Assembly (NCBI GenBank): GCA_022566355.1
Contig: JADFJB010000036.1
Location: 1-36,259, forward strand
Length of the DNA stretch: 36,259 nt
Reading direction: 5' to 3'
Source: a candidate division KSB1 bacterium
GTDB lineage: Bacteria; Zhuqueibacterota; JdFR-76; DREG01
Part shown: positions 8,191-17,267 of the stretch, one piece after another
How the letters are laid out: each line of letters begins with the position of its first letter
Position numbering within the stretch: the first letter of the stretch is position 1
Made by a program: the position numbers and the translations under genes
The notes under the pieces: generated by a model
Databases searched by the model: none
Told to the model about the DNA's origin: nothing
What the model saw: the letters and a program-made list of their open reading frames with translations, nothing else

Positions 8191-8844
8191 CCAAACCTTA
8201 GTTTTTGGATTGCTTTAATCAAGAAATGACAATTGCCTTTATAAGGGCAAATCGCATACCACAAAATATTGATTTTTATACATCCCTAATTGTTTGATTA
8301 TAATAAGGTTATCTATTCATTCTATTTTCTAAAGATTGAAATAAGTGTATCAATAAGAAACAATAGTAATCAATGAGACAAAAAATGGTGATTAATTAAC
8401 CCAATTAGGGTCAAAACCTAGGAAAGATAAGGATTAAACAAAATATTGTAGGAGATAAAAAACGGCGATAGTCATTTATTTCTGTGTTTACCATCACCCC
8501 TCAAGAAAATTAAGCTGATCAAAAACACCGAAGAACATCGAGATTATAAATAATGAAATATTTTGAAGTTAAATCAAAATTATAAAAGTGGATTTTTATG
8601 CAAGAATTAATATTCAAATATTATCTTAACCTCTTGTTTTCATTCAATAATGTTTTTCTGTGTTTCTCTATGTTGAATAATCCAGGTTAATAATCAAAAC
8701 CCGAGTTAATTTTACTGAAACCTAAATTGGATAACTTTTACTGTTTTAAAAAAAAATATTTAATAATGTATATTTATTTCCAAATGAATAACTAAACTAA
8801 CTAATCGATAAGTATTCAATAATGTGTTTAAGAGAGAATGCTTT
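8191..8844. other. Gene-free AT-rich stretch
   Basis: About 650 bp without a convincing coding frame. It holds a short hairpin-like dyad at 8233-8250 (TTGCC...GGCAA) just upstream of the GT2-like gene. It also holds a 16-bp word GAATAATCCAGGTTAA at 8675-8690 that recurs with one mismatch at 30055-30070. Promoters for the GT2/methyltransferase pair and for fadI must lie here, but no clean -35/-10 pair could be assigned. Confidence 0.6.
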
Positions 8845-10146
8845 ATGAAAACTTATAAGCAAAGCATACGAAGAGCAGTTTTGGTTGATGGTTGCCGCAT
8901 TCCTTTTCTACGTTCCAGCACTGAATATCAAGATCTAACTTCATATGATCTTGCACGATATGCAATTAAGGCTTTAATTGACCGTTCTGGAATTGATAAA
9001 AAAATGGTAAACCAGGTTATCATGGGAACTGTTATTTCGAATATTCAAACCAGCAATGTAGCCAGAGAAGCAGCCCTGGCTATTGGTTTACCTCATAATA
9101 TTCCCGCTTTCACAGTGACGCTGGCATGTATATCTTCAAACCAAGCAATAACCAGTGGTGTAGATTTAATACAAACATATCAAGCTGATGTTGTAATTGC
9201 TGGTGGAACTGAATGTATGTCTGACATACCCATACTCTTCAGGAAAAAATTCAGAAAAAAGTTGATCGAAACCCAGAAATATAAAAAGACTACAGATTAC
9301 CTAAAATTCATTAAAGGACTTGGTTTTAGTGATTTGCTGCCGGAAATTCCATCTATTTCGGAATATTCCACCGGCCGGACAATGGGAATGGATTGTGACC
9401 GACTAGCTGCCAGATTGGGTATTTCGAGGGAAGAACAGGATGAATATGCACTTCGGTCGCATTTGGGTGCTGCAAATGCTATTGAAAATGGACTATTCAA
9501 TGAAGAGATCCAACCTGTTATGGCGCCACCTAAATTCATACCAATTCTTAAAGACAATGGTCCTCGTGCAGATTCAACAATTGAAAAATTACAGAAATTG
9601 AGACCAGCCTTTATGAAACCTTATGGCACTTTAACTGCAGCGAATTCCTCTTTTTTAACCGACGGTGCAAGCACTGTGCTTTTAATGGCCGAGGACACAG
9701 CAAAAAGCTTAGGGTTTAAACCTAAAGTTGCAATTAATGCATATACATATACAGCACAAGATCCAAAGGAAGAATTATTACTAGGACCGGCTTATGCAAC
9801 CCCTAAACTTCTAGATATGACAGGATTAACCATTAAAGATATTGACGTATTCGAGTTTCACGAAGCTTTTGCGGCGCAAATTCTTGCTAATTTAAAATGT
9901 CTTGATTCCACTCAGTTTGCAAAAGACAATTTAGGCAAAAGCAAAAAAATTGGCCAAATTCCTATGGATAAATTTAATACACTGGGTGGATCACTTTCCC
10001 TGGGACACCCTTTTGGAGCCACTGGTGCAAGGCTGGCAACAACCACAGCAAATCGACTTATTCGTGAAGACGGTCAATTTGGATTGATCGCCTCTTGTGC
10101 TTCCGGTGCAATTGGTAATGCAATTTTAATGGAGCGTTTAAACTAA
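8845..10146 (+). CDS. fadI: Acetyl-CoA C-acyltransferase (3-ketoacyl-CoA thiolase), FadI-like
   Basis: 433 aa from the ATG at 8845 (AGAGAGAATG upstream); an in-frame GTG at 8824 would add seven residues but has no better site. It cleaves 3-ketoacyl-CoA with CoA to acetyl-CoA plus a shortened acyl-CoA, the last step of beta-oxidation. The acyl-accepting cysteine is C95 in TLACISSNQA, the histidine lies in FEFHEAFAAQ, and GGSLSLGHPFGATGAR is canonical. The second catalytic cysteine, C418, sits in CASGAIGNA, where thiolases usually have a CxxGGxG-type motif, so the oxyanion loop deviates. Length and pairing with fadJ 41 nt downstream match the FadI/FadJ type better than FadA. The trifunctional partner is the next gene. 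Confidence 0.9.
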   Translation: MKTYKQSIRRAVLVDGCRIPFLRSSTEYQDLTSYDLARYAIKALIDRSGIDKKMVNQVIMGTVISNIQTSNVAREAALAIGLPHNIPAFTVTLACISSNQAITSGVDLIQTYQADVVIAGGTECMSDIPILFRKKFRKKLIETQKYKKTTDYLKFIKGLGFSDLLPEIPSISEYSTGRTMGMDCDRLAARLGISREEQDEYALRSHLGAANAIENGLFNEEIQPVMAPPKFIPILKDNGPRADSTIEKLQKLRPAFMKPYGTLTAANSSFLTDGASTVLLMAEDTAKSLGFKPKVAINAYTYTAQDPKEELLLGPAYATPKLLDMTGLTIKDIDVFEFHEAFAAQILANLKCLDSTQFAKDNLGKSKKIGQIPMDKFNTLGGSLSLGHPFGATGARLATTTANRLIREDGQFGLIASCASGAIGNAILMERLN

Positions 10147-10187
10147 ACCATATTCAAACGCATGAATGAGTTTTGGAGGAATTAAAA

Positions 10188-12329
10188 ATGTCGTTCACAC
10201 ATGTAGTCAAAGAAGACGATGTTGCTTTTGTTTGGTTGGATCATCCGCATGATAAAATTAATAAAATATCATTCGATTTGATCAGTGAATTTGAAACCCT
10301 GCTAAATACTTTGGAAAATGATGATGAAGTAAAGGCTATTATTTTGATTAGTAAAAAACCGGACAATTTTATTGCTGGAGCGGATATCGATGCTTTCACG
10401 GCAATTGTAGATGCAACCCAAGCTGAAGAAGCAAGCCGTAATGGGAATCAGCTTTTAAGCCGGCTGGCAAATTTCTCAAAACCGGTCGTTGCGGCAATAC
10501 ATGGAGCAGCACTTGGTGGGGGATTAGAGATTGCACTAGCGTGTCATTACCGCATTGCAAGCAATGACCCAAAAACCATTTTAGGGCTACCTGAAGTCAA
10601 GCTGGGGCTTCTACCAGGCAGTGGGGGTACTCAACGTTTACCGCGTCTTGTCGGAATTCAAAAAGCTTTGAATATAATGCTTACAGGAAAAAATGTTTAT
10701 CCCCATCAGGCAAAAAGAATGGGATTAGTTGATGAACTCCATCACCCTTATGGTTTGGATATTGCGGCAAAAACTGCAGCTCTTTCTCTAATTGGGAAAA
10801 AGCCTCGTAAAGCAAACAAATCGACCTTAGAAAAACTGCTGGAAGGAACGTCATTTGGAAGGAATTTAATCCTTTCCAAGGCCAGGCAAGCTGTTGCAAA
10901 GAGTACTAAAGGGAACTATCCTGCCCCATTAAAAATTATTGATTGCGTTGAAATTGGTCTATCCAAAGGAATGCAAGAAGGATTAAACGCTGAATCCAAA
11001 AGATTTGGTGAGTTAATGGTTTCTCCGGAATCAAAACAGTTGGTCAATCTTTTTTTCAGTATGAATGCAGTCAAAAAAAATCCGATGAAAGAAAAGGCTA
11101 AGCCAGTGGAAAAAATTGGCGTTCTTGGCGCCGGTTTAATGGGTTCGGGAATTGCAATGATCAGCGCAAATAATGGAATGGAGGTTGTACTCAAAGACAT
11201 CAACTATGACTCCATAGGCAAAGGCACAAAAACAATCTGGAAAGAATTAAGCGGAAAAGTGCGTAAAAAAGCTTTGACTCATTTTGAAAGAGACTTAATT
11301 ATGAGTCGAATTTCAGGGTCGATAAACCAGGACACATTAAAAAATGCAAATTTGATTATTGAAGCAGTATTTGAAGATTTAAAATTAAAACAAACGATCT
11401 TGAAAGAGACTGAAGAAATTTCGGATGATAACGCAATCTTTGCCAGTAATACCTCTTCACTCCCCATTTCAGATATTGCCAAAAACGCGATTAAACCTGA
11501 ACAAGTGATTGGTATGCACTATTTTTCCCCGGTTCATAAAATGCCTTTGCTCGAAATCATCAAAACCAACCAAACAGCTGATTGGGTGGTTGCAACGGCT
11601 GTAGAGACTGGAATCAAACAAGGAAAGACTGTGATTGTGGTTAAGGATGGCCCCGGTTTTTATACCACCCGGATATTAGCACCAATGCTAAATGAAGCAA
11701 TACTTCTATTAGAAGAAGGAGGAAATATTGAACAGATTGATGATGCTATGAAGAAATTCGGATTTCCGGTTGGGCCATTTACCTTGATGGATGAAATAGG
11801 GATTGATGTTTGCGCTCACGTTACCGAGGTTTTGTCAAAGCTCTTTGCAAAAAGGGGCGTTGAGGGTAGTACGAAAATGAAAGATCTATTCGAAGCCGGA
11901 TATATGGGCAAGAAAAATAAAATAGGATTTTACCGATACAAGGATAAATCAAAAGTTGACTTTCTCACTAGAAAAAAGAGAAAAAGCATAAATCCCACTG
12001 TTTATGCTTTCTTTGGCGGTGTAAACAGAAAAACGATTGATGATAAGGATATTTACCAAAGATTAACCTGGGCAATGGTAAATGAAGCTGCTTATTGCTT
12101 ACAAGAAAATATATTAAATTCACCTCGAGATGGCGATCTTGGCGCTATTCTTGGCCTTGGTTTTCCTCCTTTCTTGGGAGGACCTTTCAGATATTTAGAC
12201 TCTTTAGGAAGCAAAGAGGTTCTTTCTATTATGGAAAACCTGGAATCTAAATATGGCAAGCGATTCGAAATCGCAAAGATTATCCGCGATTATTCGAAAA
12301 AAGGAAAGTTATTCTATAATTCGTCATAA
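10188..12329 (+). CDS. fadJ: Bifunctional enoyl-CoA hydratase / 3-hydroxyacyl-CoA dehydrogenase
   Basis: 713 aa from the ATG at 10188, seven bases behind GGAGGA (an in-frame TTG at 10173 overlaps that site). The N-terminal crotonase domain has the CoA/oxyanion loops IAGADIDAF and HGAALGGGLEIALACHYRIA, with catalytic glutamates E114 and E136 (GLPEVKLGLLPGSGGTQRLPR). The C-terminal half begins near 305 with the NAD-binding VLGAGLMGSGIAM, then ASNTSSLPISDIA and the catalytic GMHYFSPVHKMPLLEII, followed by two C-terminal dehydrogenase helical domains. It hydrates enoyl-CoA and oxidises the product with NAD. Length equals the E. coli FadJ class, and the order fadI-fadJ agrees. Cytosolic. Confidence 0.95.
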   Translation: MSFTHVVKEDDVAFVWLDHPHDKINKISFDLISEFETLLNTLENDDEVKAIILISKKPDNFIAGADIDAFTAIVDATQAEEASRNGNQLLSRLANFSKPVVAAIHGAALGGGLEIALACHYRIASNDPKTILGLPEVKLGLLPGSGGTQRLPRLVGIQKALNIMLTGKNVYPHQAKRMGLVDELHHPYGLDIAAKTAALSLIGKKPRKANKSTLEKLLEGTSFGRNLILSKARQAVAKSTKGNYPAPLKIIDCVEIGLSKGMQEGLNAESKRFGELMVSPESKQLVNLFFSMNAVKKNPMKEKAKPVEKIGVLGAGLMGSGIAMISANNGMEVVLKDINYDSIGKGTKTIWKELSGKVRKKALTHFERDLIMSRISGSINQDTLKNANLIIEAVFEDLKLKQTILKETEEISDDNAIFASNTSSLPISDIAKNAIKPEQVIGMHYFSPVHKMPLLEIIKTNQTADWVVATAVETGIKQGKTVIVVKDGPGFYTTRILAPMLNEAILLLEEGGNIEQIDDAMKKFGFPVGPFTLMDEIGIDVCAHVTEVLSKLFAKRGVEGSTKMKDLFEAGYMGKKNKIGFYRYKDKSKVDFLTRKKRKSINPTVYAFFGGVNRKTIDDKDIYQRLTWAMVNEAAYCLQENILNSPRDGDLGAILGLGFPPFLGGPFRYLDSLGSKEVLSIMENLESKYGKRFEIAKIIRDYSKKGKLFYNSS

Positions 12330-12368
12330 TTGAATAAAATGAATAATAAACAACTTTTCAAGCAGATT

Positions 12369-13292
12369 TTATAAAGGAAGATTTTGGATATTCGCTTTTA
12401 CTTCATCAGCAGAATTTCGGAGCGCAGTGATATCGCCATCAGACAAAGGAATTTCCAATATTTCTTCAATACCACTGGCTCCCAGTTTCACAGGAACGCC
12501 TACGAATGTATCGGAAATTCCATATTGCCCGGTCAACCAGGCTGCACAAGGCAATACTCTATGATTGTTTTTAGCGATTGCCTCCACCATTTCTGCTGCA
12601 GCAGAACCAGGAGCATAATACGCACTACCACTTTTTAGTAACGATACAATTTCGCCACCGCCTTTTCGAGTCCGTTCGATAATTTGATTGATCTTATCCT
12701 CAGACAAAAAATGCTTTAAGGGAATTCCAGCTATGGTTGTATAATCAGGAAGTGGAACCATACTATCTCCATGCCCACCCAGCACCATAGCTTGAATATC
12801 TCTCACTGATACATTTAATTCCATGGCAAGAAATGACCGGTATCGCGCAGTGTCCAGAATTCCAGCCATTCCCATTACCTTGTTGTGAGAAAATCCACTC
12901 ACCTTATAAGCAACATAAGTCATTACATCAAGTGGGTTTGAAACGACGATTATAATGGAATTAGGCGATTTTTCAACAACGCTTTTTGTTACAGACTTTA
13001 CGATATCGGTATTAGTATTTACCAAATCATCACGGCTCATCCCCGGCTTTCTAGCAATCCCGGCAGTAATAACAACAACATCGGAATTCACTGTTTCCTC
13101 ATAACCATTTGTACCCACGATACGTGTGTCAAATACCTCAATCGGAGCTGATTCCCACATATCAAGACCTTTTCCTTGAGGGATACCGTCCAAAATATCA
13201 ACTATAACAACTTCCTCAGCGATATCTTTATCAGCCACTCTTTGGGAAACAGTAGCACCAACATGCCCTGCACCAATAACTGTAACTTTCAT
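12369..13292 (-). CDS. mdh: Malate dehydrogenase (LDH-like, NAD-dependent)
   Basis: 307 aa, the length of the tetrameric LDH-like malate dehydrogenases. NAD loop GAGHVG at 7-12 and D32 (VVIVDI) point to NAD over NADP. The substrate-discriminating arginine R81 and R87 in GIARKPGMSRDD identify malate rather than lactate (which has Gln at the first site). The catalytic histidine is in VLGGHGDSMVPLP. It interconverts malate and oxaloacetate. It lies 42 nt downstream of rpmA on the same strand with GGAGC before the ATG, so it may be read through from the ribosomal-protein operon. It converges on fadJ with 39 bp between stops. Confidence 0.96.
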   Translation of the reverse strand: MKVTVIGAGHVGATVSQRVADKDIAEEVVIVDILDGIPQGKGLDMWESAPIEVFDTRIVGTNGYEETVNSDVVVITAGIARKPGMSRDDLVNTNTDIVKSVTKSVVEKSPNSIIIVVSNPLDVMTYVAYKVSGFSHNKVMGMAGILDTARYRSFLAMELNVSVRDIQAMVLGGHGDSMVPLPDYTTIAGIPLKHFLSEDKINQIIERTRKGGGEIVSLLKSGSAYYAPGSAAAEMVEAIAKNNHRVLPCAAWLTGQYGISDTFVGVPVKLGASGIEEILEIPLSDGDITALRNSADEVKANIQNLPL

Positions 13293-13334
13293 TGTTTTAG
13301 CTCCGATATGGAAACAAATTAAGAGGAACTCTCT

Positions 13335-13589
13335 TTAAGCTGTAATAACATTTACAACTTTTCTGGAACGTCCTATCTGTCTAAACTCTATCACACCGTC
13401 TTCTTTGGCGAAGAGAGTATCATCATTCCCCTTTCCTACATTTAATCCCGGGTGAATTTTTGTTCCCCGTTGCCGAATAATAATACCTCCAGCTGTTATT
13501 TTTTGACCGCCATATACCTTTACTCCTAACCGCTTAGATTGACTATCCCGGCCGTTTCTTGTACTGCCACCACCTTTTTTATGAGCCAT
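13335..13589 (-). CDS. rpmA: 50S ribosomal protein L27
   Basis: 84 aa from the ATG at 13589 ([24 protein letters not shown]). A longer frame exists upstream but the family begins at MAHKKGGG, with no cleavable N-terminal extension of the Firmicutes kind. L27 reaches into the peptidyl transferase centre with its N-terminal tail. The start lies inside the end of rplU (11-nt overlap), and its GGGAGA ribosome-binding site is made of the last sense codons of rplU, so translation should be coupled. Confidence 0.97.
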   Translation of the reverse strand: MAHKKGGGSTRNGRDSQSKRLGVKVYGGQKITAGGIIIRQRGTKIHPGLNVGKGNDDTLFAKEDGVIEFRQIGRSRKVVNVITA

Positions 13590-13920
13590 CATTTTCTCCC
13601 TTCGATGCAACCGCTGTAATTTTATCTATTTGTATTTTTGTGAAATGTTGTCTATGTCCCCTTGTGACCTTATAGCCTTTTCGCCGTTTTTTCTTAAAAA
13701 CGATAATTTTCTTTTCGCGATCGTGGCCTAAAATACTCGCTTTTACTTTTACGCCGTTTACAACTGGTTGACCAATCTTTATCCCTTTGTCAGAAGCGAC
13801 AAGTAATACCCGGTCAAATTCGACTTTCTTACCCTCATCCTCATCTAACAATGGTACTGAAACAACATCATTTTCAGAAATTTTAAACTGCTTTCCTGAT
13901 ATTTCTACTATTGCATACAT
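13579..13920 (-). CDS. rplU: 50S ribosomal protein L21
   Basis: 113 aa starting [23 protein letters not shown] at the ATG at 13920; an in-frame TTG upstream at 13944 would add eight residues unlike the family. L21 is a large-subunit 23S-binding protein. The typical basic stretch [25 protein letters not shown] is near the C-terminus. GAGGAG lies 11 nt before the ATG, rather far. The last codons overlap rpmA by 11 nt. The order rng-rplU-rpmA is common in bacteria. Confidence 0.97.
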   Translation of the reverse strand: MYAIVEISGKQFKISENDVVSVPLLDEDEGKKVEFDRVLLVASDKGIKIGQPVVNGVKVKASILGHDREKKIIVFKKKRRKGYKVTRGHRQHFTKIQIDKITAVASKGENDGS

Positions 13921-13995
13921 TAAGAAGATATCTCCTCTTTTCAATCATTTTTTAATTAGACATTTTAGAATAAAATTCAACTGCTGAATATATAT

Positions 13996-14004
13996 ATCAC
14001 CTCC
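13996..14004 (-). promoter_or_regulatory. Consensus Shine-Dalgarno without an obvious gene, in rplU leader
   Basis: On the minus strand GGAGGTGAT, a perfect anti-16S match, lies 8 nt after the rng stop but about 76 nt before the rplU start, which has its own GAGGAG. No ATG/GTG/TTG stands at usable distance; the nearest frame would begin at an AUU and run 14 codons. It could belong to a leader peptide, be a standby site, or be a relic. Confidence 0.4.
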
Positions 14005-14011
14005 ACTTATA

Positions 14012-15547
14012 TCAAGTTTTTATATCGTTAGTTAACTCCTCATCAGTTTTTTTTGAAAGGATTTTAAACTCACCGTAGACCAATTCCAAATCTGACTTCA
14101 GCTGAATTCTAATAAAATATTTTACCATAATTTTTCGTAGTCGATTCCACATGCCATTATTTAAATAATTTTCAAGGATTGGGTGAACAACCAATTTTAT
14201 ACTTCTCTCCTTTGTTCGGTCACGCAAACGTCTAATAGCATGCTCAATTTTTGTAGCAACTGTCGGATTTGAAGGAACTTGCCCAATTCCGTTACAAGTA
14301 GAACATGTTTCAGAGAAAAAATTAATTAAACTCGGCCTCACCCTTTCCCGGGTCATTTCAACTAAACCGAAACTAGATAAATCTGAGATATTAGATTTGG
14401 CTCGATCCTTTTTTAATTCCCTACGAAAAAGAGTGATTAGTTTTTTCTTTCTTTGAGTATTAATCAGATCAATAAAATCAATAATGATTAAACCGCCAAG
14501 GTCACGCAACCGAAGCTGTCTGGCAATTTCATATGCTGCTTCAGAATTAATTTTATAGGATGTTTCGTCATGTTCTTTTTGGCTTACATGCCTGCCACTA
14601 TTAACATCTATTGCAACTAGTGCTTCAGTCTGATCAAAAACAATGGAGCCTCCGCTTTTCAGCCATACCTTTCGAGAAAGACCTTTTTCCACTTCTTTTT
14701 CAATATTGTATTCATCAAAAATTGGATTCATACCTTTATAATATTCTACCTTCTTGGCAAGATCGGGCGATACCTCTCGCAAGTATTTACTAATCTCACG
14801 AAACAATCTTCGCGAATCGACTACAACATGTGATATGTCCGATGTAAAAAGATCGCGGATAATTGAAGAAACCATTCCCATATCTTTATATAGTATAACA
14901 GGGCCATTCTCCCTTTTCGCCTGATGCTCGATTTTAGACCAATTTCGTAATAAATTTTCTAAATCAAATTGCAGATCTTTTTGCGCTTTTCCCTCAGCGA
15001 CCGTTCGAACGATTAAACCAAATCCCTTTGGACGAAGGCTATAAGCAAGCTTTTTTAATCGATTTTTTTCCCTAATATTGGCAATTTTCTTCGAAATACC
15101 AACATGTTTTGAATGTGGCACTAAAACAAGAAAGCGACCCGGCAAAGTAATCTCTGAAGTTACTCTTGCACCTTTTGTTCCTAGAGGTTCTTTTGTAATT
15201 TGAACCAGGATACTTTGGCCAGTAATCAGGGGAACTTCTCTTTTCTTTCCTTCACTTCTATTATTTTTCCTAGGGTTATCGTTTTTGCCACTTTCACCAA
15301 TGGGACCGTAGCTTTCAAAAAATTCACCGATGTCCGAAAATCTCAAAAATGCATTTTGTCCCAAACCAATATCGACAAAAGCAGCGCCCATACCTTTAAT
15401 AACATTTTCAACAATGCCTTTATAAATACTACCAACCATTCTTTCTTGCTCTGGTAGTTCTACATATAATTCAACCAGCTTACTTCTTTCCAGAATTGCT
15501 ATTCTAGCTCCGGAGACAGACGAATTGATAATAATTTCTTTACTCAT
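14012..15547 (-). CDS. rng: Ribonuclease G (RNase E/G family)
   Basis: 511 aa, the RNase G length without the long RNase E scaffold tail. An S1 RNA-binding domain occupies about 36-130 (MVGSIYKGIVENVIKGMGAAFVDIGLGQNAFLRFSDI), interrupted by a charged Lys/Asn insert at about 87-104. The magnesium-binding catalytic aspartates are D314 (ALVAIDVNSGR) and D357 (GGLIIIDFIDL), and the zinc-link is C415-x2-C418 (CSTCNGIGQ). The enzyme is a single-strand endonuclease acting in 16S rRNA 5' maturation and mRNA decay. It heads the run rng-rplU-rpmA-mdh. The ATG at 15547 has almost no Shine-Dalgarno. Confidence 0.95.
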   Translation of the reverse strand: MSKEIIINSSVSGARIAILERSKLVELYVELPEQERMVGSIYKGIVENVIKGMGAAFVDIGLGQNAFLRFSDIGEFFESYGPIGESGKNDNPRKNNRSEGKKREVPLITGQSILVQITKEPLGTKGARVTSEITLPGRFLVLVPHSKHVGISKKIANIREKNRLKKLAYSLRPKGFGLIVRTVAEGKAQKDLQFDLENLLRNWSKIEHQAKRENGPVILYKDMGMVSSIIRDLFTSDISHVVVDSRRLFREISKYLREVSPDLAKKVEYYKGMNPIFDEYNIEKEVEKGLSRKVWLKSGGSIVFDQTEALVAIDVNSGRHVSQKEHDETSYKINSEAAYEIARQLRLRDLGGLIIIDFIDLINTQRKKKLITLFRRELKKDRAKSNISDLSSFGLVEMTRERVRPSLINFFSETCSTCNGIGQVPSNPTVATKIEHAIRRLRDRTKERSIKLVVHPILENYLNNGMWNRLRKIMVKYFIRIQLKSDLELVYGEFKILSKKTDEELTNDIKT

Positions 15548-16127
15548 ATAGCAGATGTAACTATTTTATTCTAAATTTTAAGTTCGAAGTTTAGTATTTA
15601 TTTGTACTTAACTATGGCGAGATAATATAGGACAATTGATAAAATAGTCTATACACCAGGATATTGCACAAATACCTATAATATCCACCTTTAGTGCAAA
15701 ATCAAACAATGACTAGATATGAATTTCCAAATCTAACTATTTATTTTATTTGGGTGATATCGGAGGGATAAACTAGATTAAAGTCAAGCAATTAATAGTG
15801 TATTCAAACACACAAACACTATCCATCCATGATTAATCAAACAACAAAATATTTACCCGCCTAATTAAAACAATTCAATAAAATCTATATTTATAAAATC
15901 TAGCTTAATCTTTTGACCCTAGATTCACCAACCACAGTTAAATTTCCAAAGAACAAATTAATAGAATTGAGATTTCTAAAATATTTTATTCTAATTAAGG
16001 TATTTAATTTAATAGAATATTGAACCTTATTCAATCTAATCTTTTAAGTAGTTTATCTCAATTTAATTATTTACATATTTCTTATAATTAGAATCCCTTA
16101 TTCCTCTCAAAATACATTGTTTTTAAT
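15548..16127. other. Gene-free, very AT-rich stretch upstream of rng
   Basis: About 580 bp with no coding frame I can support. It contains a 12-bp perfect AT palindrome (TAAAATATTTTA, 15977-15988) and other chance-level AT dyads. The rng promoter must be near 15550-15700, but no clear -35/-10 could be picked. Its right end merges into the sugar-kinase remnant. Confidence 0.55.
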
Positions 16128-16376
16128 TTATTCATTTTTCAAAGTTATAATCAGGTACCGTACTGTTTCCGTATAAACAGAATAAATTGTCTGAACGCCT
16201 TCCGATATTAGCCTTTGTTCCATTTCCTTACCATTTGGATCTTTGCCTATACGGCTGAATAGAATACCTTTGTAACAATACTCTCTACATTATGAACAAT
16301 ATTGATCGGGATACTTCCCAGGTATTTTTCATTTGGATATATCGCATAGCAATTCCCCAATTGCTGCAATTTTCAT
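16128..16376 (-). pseudogene. Remnant of PfkB-family sugar kinase
   Basis: Read with two frame changes, the minus strand gives MKIAAIGELLCDI, then PNEKYLGSIPINIVHNVES...VFYSAV, then GKDPNGKEMEQRLISEGVQT...VRYLIITLKNE and a stop. This is the N-terminal third of a ribokinase/fructokinase-type PfkB protein (family pattern IGExLxDxxPxxxxLGGxPxN, then SxVGxDxxGxxxxxxLxxxGV, then TGTVxVxLxxxx). There is a shift after residue 13 and another before GKDPNG, and the catalytic C-terminal half with the GAGDxF motif is absent. It begins 24 bp after the M50 protease stop on the same strand, suggesting a former operon neighbour. The family call rests on pattern recall, not a search. Confidence 0.7.
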
Positions 16377-16399
16377 CTGAAATTCGAACAATTAAACCC

Positions 16400-17263
16400 C
16401 TAAAAATAGAAAGGGACAGGAGTAAAAGTAATTATAAATAGTACGAACATGAAAAATCCAAGCATTTTTCGATTTGAATCCAAAGGTGTAATCTCATCCC
16501 AGGTTGGAGGATGCCTATAAAATAAAAAAACCAATAGAATTAGCATAGGTATCCAACCGGTGAAAAAAAATGAACAGATGGCAAAAAATACCAGCGCAAC
16601 TGCGAAAACGTACCTACACTTTTTACCAAACATCGCATATGCGATATGCCCGCCATCGAGCTGTCCAATCGGCAGTAGGTTAAGTGCGGTTACAAAAAGT
16701 CCAACCCAGCCGGCATATGCCATTGGGTGAACAAAAACATCCATTCCTTCGGGCAATGGTCCGAAAATATAATGTCGTATTACCTGAAATATAATAGGCT
16801 CTCCCATACTGATTGTGTCCTGTAATGTGCTAATTTCCTTTACTTCAGAAAGCTGCAATCCGTACAGTATTGCCGGAAATACAATCACTAGTCCGGCTAA
16901 AGGTCCGGCAACGGCCACATCAAATAATGCTTTCCTATTTGGAATCCTCTGTTGCATAGCAATCACGGCTCCAAATGTACCAAATAGACTAAAAGGAAAA
17001 GGAATAAAATAGGGCAAAGTGGCAGCGATATTATGTCTTCGACACATTAAGTAATGACCCATTTCATGAGCTAATAAAATACTCATAATTGTAACAGAAT
17101 ATACCATACCCCCTACAATATAAGTTGATCCGATAGTCAGGATAAATAATACAATTTGGAGATTGTTATTCTTTCGTTGGAATATTCTTTGAAGATAGGT
17201 AGGACGATACGTATTGTGTTCCCCATATTGATCATAATTTGTACCACCGGAAGGGCTGTTCAT
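16400..17263 (-). CDS. M50-family site-2 intramembrane metalloprotease
   Basis: About 287 aa from the ATG at 17263; a TTG four codons earlier (17275) is an alternative. The zinc motif HEMGH (residues 66-70 from the ATG) lies in a hydrophobic helix, and the third ligand is the Asp of NLLPIGQLDGGH near 203. Six or so hydrophobic segments and the AGPLAG motif complete the site-2 protease core. It lacks a PDZ domain, like the small S2P group. Such enzymes cut transmembrane substrates, often anti-sigma factors or membrane-bound regulators; the substrate here is unknown. It is intact between two decayed genes on the same strand. The ATG lies 4 nt after the stop of the upstream remnant, as expected of a former operon. 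Confidence 0.9.
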   Translation of the reverse strand: MNSPSGGTNYDQYGEHNTYRPTYLQRIFQRKNNNLQIVLFILTIGSTYIVGGMVYSVTIMSILLAHEMGHYLMCRRHNIAATLPYFIPFPFSLFGTFGAVIAMQQRIPNRKALFDVAVAGPLAGLVIVFPAILYGLQLSEVKEISTLQDTISMGEPIIFQVIRHYIFGPLPEGMDVFVHPMAYAGWVGLFVTALNLLPIGQLDGGHIAYAMFGKKCRYVFAVALVFFAICSFFFTGWIPMLILLVFLFYRHPPTWDEITPLDSNRKMLGFFMFVLFIITFTPVPFYF

Positions 17264-17267
17264 ACTA

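Noticed and set aside
8470-8670. Words such as TTCTGTGTTTCTCTATG in the gene-free stretch, resembling low-complexity dispersed tracts
   Set aside because: Too short and degenerate to call a repeat family from one window.
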